A model generated the notes under the pieces. The model saw only the letters and a list, made by a program, of their open reading frames with translations, was not told the DNA's origin and did no database searches. A stretch of DNA of 64,000 nt from assembly GCF_000143415.4 (NCBI RefSeq), contig NW_003314261.1, forward strand, positions 6,671,132-6,735,131. The letters are read 5' to 3'. The translations under genes were made by a program, and so were the position numbers. The stretch is from Selaginella moellendorffii. Taxonomy: Eukaryota; Streptophyta; Lycopodiopsida; Selaginellales; Selaginellaceae. Shown here piece by piece: positions 62,330-64,000 of the stretch. The stretch's first letter is position 1. Every line of letters begins with the position of its first letter.

Positions 62330-62799
62330 GCATCTCTTTTGGCATTAGTACAACTATGACAATTTACTATGACAATTTCTACAGCTCCAGCAATGACATG
62401 GACATCCTCAGGCCGTGACAGATGAATTTAACTAACAAAGGGGTATGAGAAAAATCATTCTTTTCTTCTTTTGTGAAGGAGACCCTAAAAATGCAAGGCC
62501 CGTGCAAAGACGACCAGGCAAGTCTACATCTAGCAGTGCTCATCGTCGGCTATAGATCCAAAAACAGTGAATACATGAGGTTGCAGCATGGAGCCCATTG
62601 GCTCCCACTGGTTCGATGCAGGGTGAACGCCTTCGTCTACTTCCCATCAGAGAACCATCTGCATGATCGTCTCCGCCACCACCGCCATCTCCGCCGCCGC
62701 GCTCTCCTCGACTATCTCTCTCCGCCATCACCCCCAGTTCCGTGCTACAAGAGGATTAGCTGCAGCTTTGTTTCGTCCGGGCCCTGGTGGAACAAATAA
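62330..62799 (+). pseudogene. Papain-like protein, copy 3: decayed C-terminal exons
   Basis: Contains a worn match to the [10 protein letters not shown] exon (62360-62410) and then [20 protein letters not shown], but the [12 protein letters not shown] segment is deleted. The His position is again Leu. A Pro-rich tail (LSPPSPPVPCYK) precedes the stop. Between copies 2 and 3 (61930-62329) I see no gene. Confidence 0.7.
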
Positions 62800-62866
62800 A
62801 TGTACTGCCTATTCTCTTTAAACATGTATGTATTTTGCTGTAATATCTTTTAAACATGTTTAAAAG

Positions 62867-64000
62867 CTAGTCACTCTCCTCATCACCAAAGTGTTCCTCA
62901 TTCTCCTCATCACCAAAGTCTTTCTCAATCAGCGATTTGGGGTGAGTTCTGCAGCACGTATCTATCACAAACTGGGCTTCAATTACCATATCCTTTTGCA
63001 AGAGTTTATTAGCCAGAAGCTTGCATGTCTTTTCATTTGGCTCCACCAGGTTACAGAAGGCCTCGAACTGGAACATCAAACGAGCAACTTCGGGATTCTT
63101 CTCGGTGTAAAGAATCTCCTCCAAAACCCGAGGGAAGCCCTGACTTGTTGCTCTTGTTGCAAGCTCAAACACCACACCGGCACTGGAGTTGCGATCGTCT
63201 AAACTCTTGGCTAGTGCCTTGTCGTCTAGCTTAATCAGCCCCTTCTTTAAGTTTGTGACGAGAAAATGCTTCCCCAGCCTTTCCTGGAGATCAAAATACA
63301 AATGCTTCTTGACCAGCTTGGGTGTAACATCCAGTGCCATTCCCATGCAGATGGCTTCTCTGATGATAGACGTGACAACATCAGCGTCCTGGGATTTGTT
63401 CAGCAAGATCTGATAAGCTTGCACTGGCTCCTCGACAATCTCAAGTACTACACCCATTATCTTCCTCCAATCATCATCACTATAATCACTGCTACTTTCT
63501 AAGAGGTTTGAGCTTACCACCAGCTTGACGCCCTTGGCCCTGGCCTCCTTTGCAACCAAGTGTTTGAAACTTAGCTTGTGCGAGGAATTGAAAACTTTCT
63601 GGTAGACACTTGGCTCCGCTGTTATACAAGGATGCTCATTGATCATCTCTCGAAACAGCCTCTCCAAATCCTCAGGAGCAAAGTGCAAATGGACCAGATT
63701 CTCAAACACCAGAATCTCCCTCCTCAGATTCAGTTTCCTCATCTTTTCCATGGCAGAGGACACCTTGTGCTTGAGCACTCCGGTGTATTCCCTGTGATTA
63801 TATTGATGCGGGTGCGCAAGAACTCTTGTAAACGTCTCCTGGTCGCAAGTTTCGTCCAGCATGTCTAGAGCCAGCATCATAAAACCGCCATCGAGAACCC
63901 TCTGCACCATCCTGCTGTGACATCTCTTGTTGGTCACCTTGTGGAATCCCCATGCATGCAGTGGCATTGCCCTATCCAAAATCACGTTGATTACCTCGTC
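62867..64000 (-). CDS. Unrecognised helical protein, N-terminus beyond the window
   Basis: A single open frame of about 377 codons that is still open at the window edge (64000), so the true start lies outside. Sequence is strongly helical with paired-helix spacing that recalls degenerate PPR-like or other solenoid repeats (QAYQILLNKSQDADVVTSII, FQFEAFCNLVEPNEKTCKLL, AQFVIDTCCRTHPKSLIE), but no repeat meets a consensus. The C-terminus has two copies of an acidic FGDEE(N/S) motif. Codon use and length support a real gene. Function unknown. Confidence 0.6.
   Translation of the reverse strand, partial: DEVINVILDRAMPLHAWGFHKVTNKRCHSRMVQRVLDGGFMMLALDMLDETCDQETFTRVLAHPHQYNHREYTGVLKHKVSSAMEKMRKLNLRREILVFENLVHLHFAPEDLERLFREMINEHPCITAEPSVYQKVFNSSHKLSFKHLVAKEARAKGVKLVVSSNLLESSSDYSDDDWRKIMGVVLEIVEEPVQAYQILLNKSQDADVVTSIIREAICMGMALDVTPKLVKKHLYFDLQERLGKHFLVTNLKKGLIKLDDKALAKSLDDRNSSAGVVFELATRATSQGFPRVLEEILYTEKNPEVARLMFQFEAFCNLVEPNEKTCKLLANKLLQKDMVIEAQFVIDTCCRTHPKSLIEKDFGDEENEEHFGDEESD

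Overview
This is nuclear DNA from a land plant, most probably a lycophyte close to Selaginella moellendorffii. This is inferred from the gene set (phytocyanin, fasciclin-like AGP, PPR, malectin/LRR receptor kinase), the very short GT-AG introns (about 35-75 nt in almost every gene), the tightly packed genes, and the nested gypsy elements. No organelle, bacterial or viral gene is evident. The 100-base N run at 36140-36239 marks it as draft assembly.

Two halves are very different. Positions 1-36.3 kb are mostly transposon. An LTR element (A), whose left edge lies outside the window, spans 1-13882. Its left LTR is split by a second complete LTR element (B, 1096-8389, TSD ggtgg). A's right LTR abuts a minus-strand Ty3/gypsy element (C, 13883-18363) in pol. 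A and B have no coding capacity, yet all three use a tggtatc(a/g)gag primer-binding site and share a short LTR module (gaaagcccaaagcg ... ccaaa(a/t)gtatagtaggg). A parasite/host retroelement system is therefore plausible. Further right lie satellite-like arrays (19.5-20.4 kb), a second gypsy relic (20.4-21.7 kb), a decayed DUF7869-like transposon ORF (22.2-24.2 kb), two gag-like or coiled-coil ORF regions (24.7-28.5 kb), two genuine genes (coiled-coil protein; methionine aminopeptidase 2), an ABCG relic, a heavily C-to-T/G-to-A decayed copy of element A (33.0-35.1 kb) and a LINE-like fragment at the gap.

Positions 37.4-64 kb are gene-rich. In order: uclacyanin-like phytocyanin (-), PPR pseudogene (-), Crinkler/RHS-type P-loop protein (+), TcdA-type tRNA ct6A dehydratase (-), sharing a 50-bp promoter with RPF2 ribosome-biogenesis factor (+), malectin/LRR receptor kinase (+), a small basic protein (+), glyoxalase II (-), arginyl-tRNA synthetase (-), fasciclin-like AGP (-), organellar PPR protein (+), an unknown single-TM protein (+), a tandem cluster of papain-like proteins lacking the prodomain and both catalytic residues (+), and an unrecognised helical protein that runs off the window (-). 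Several translation and ribosome genes carry telo-box (AAACCCTA) motifs next to their start codons.

The strongest candidates for something undescribed are the catalytically dead, prodomain-less papain cluster, the plant Crinkler/RHS protein, and the shared LTR module linking two non-autonomous families to a gypsy element. Gene models were spliced by eye; exon edges may be off by a few bases, and start codons are stated as uncertain where they are.
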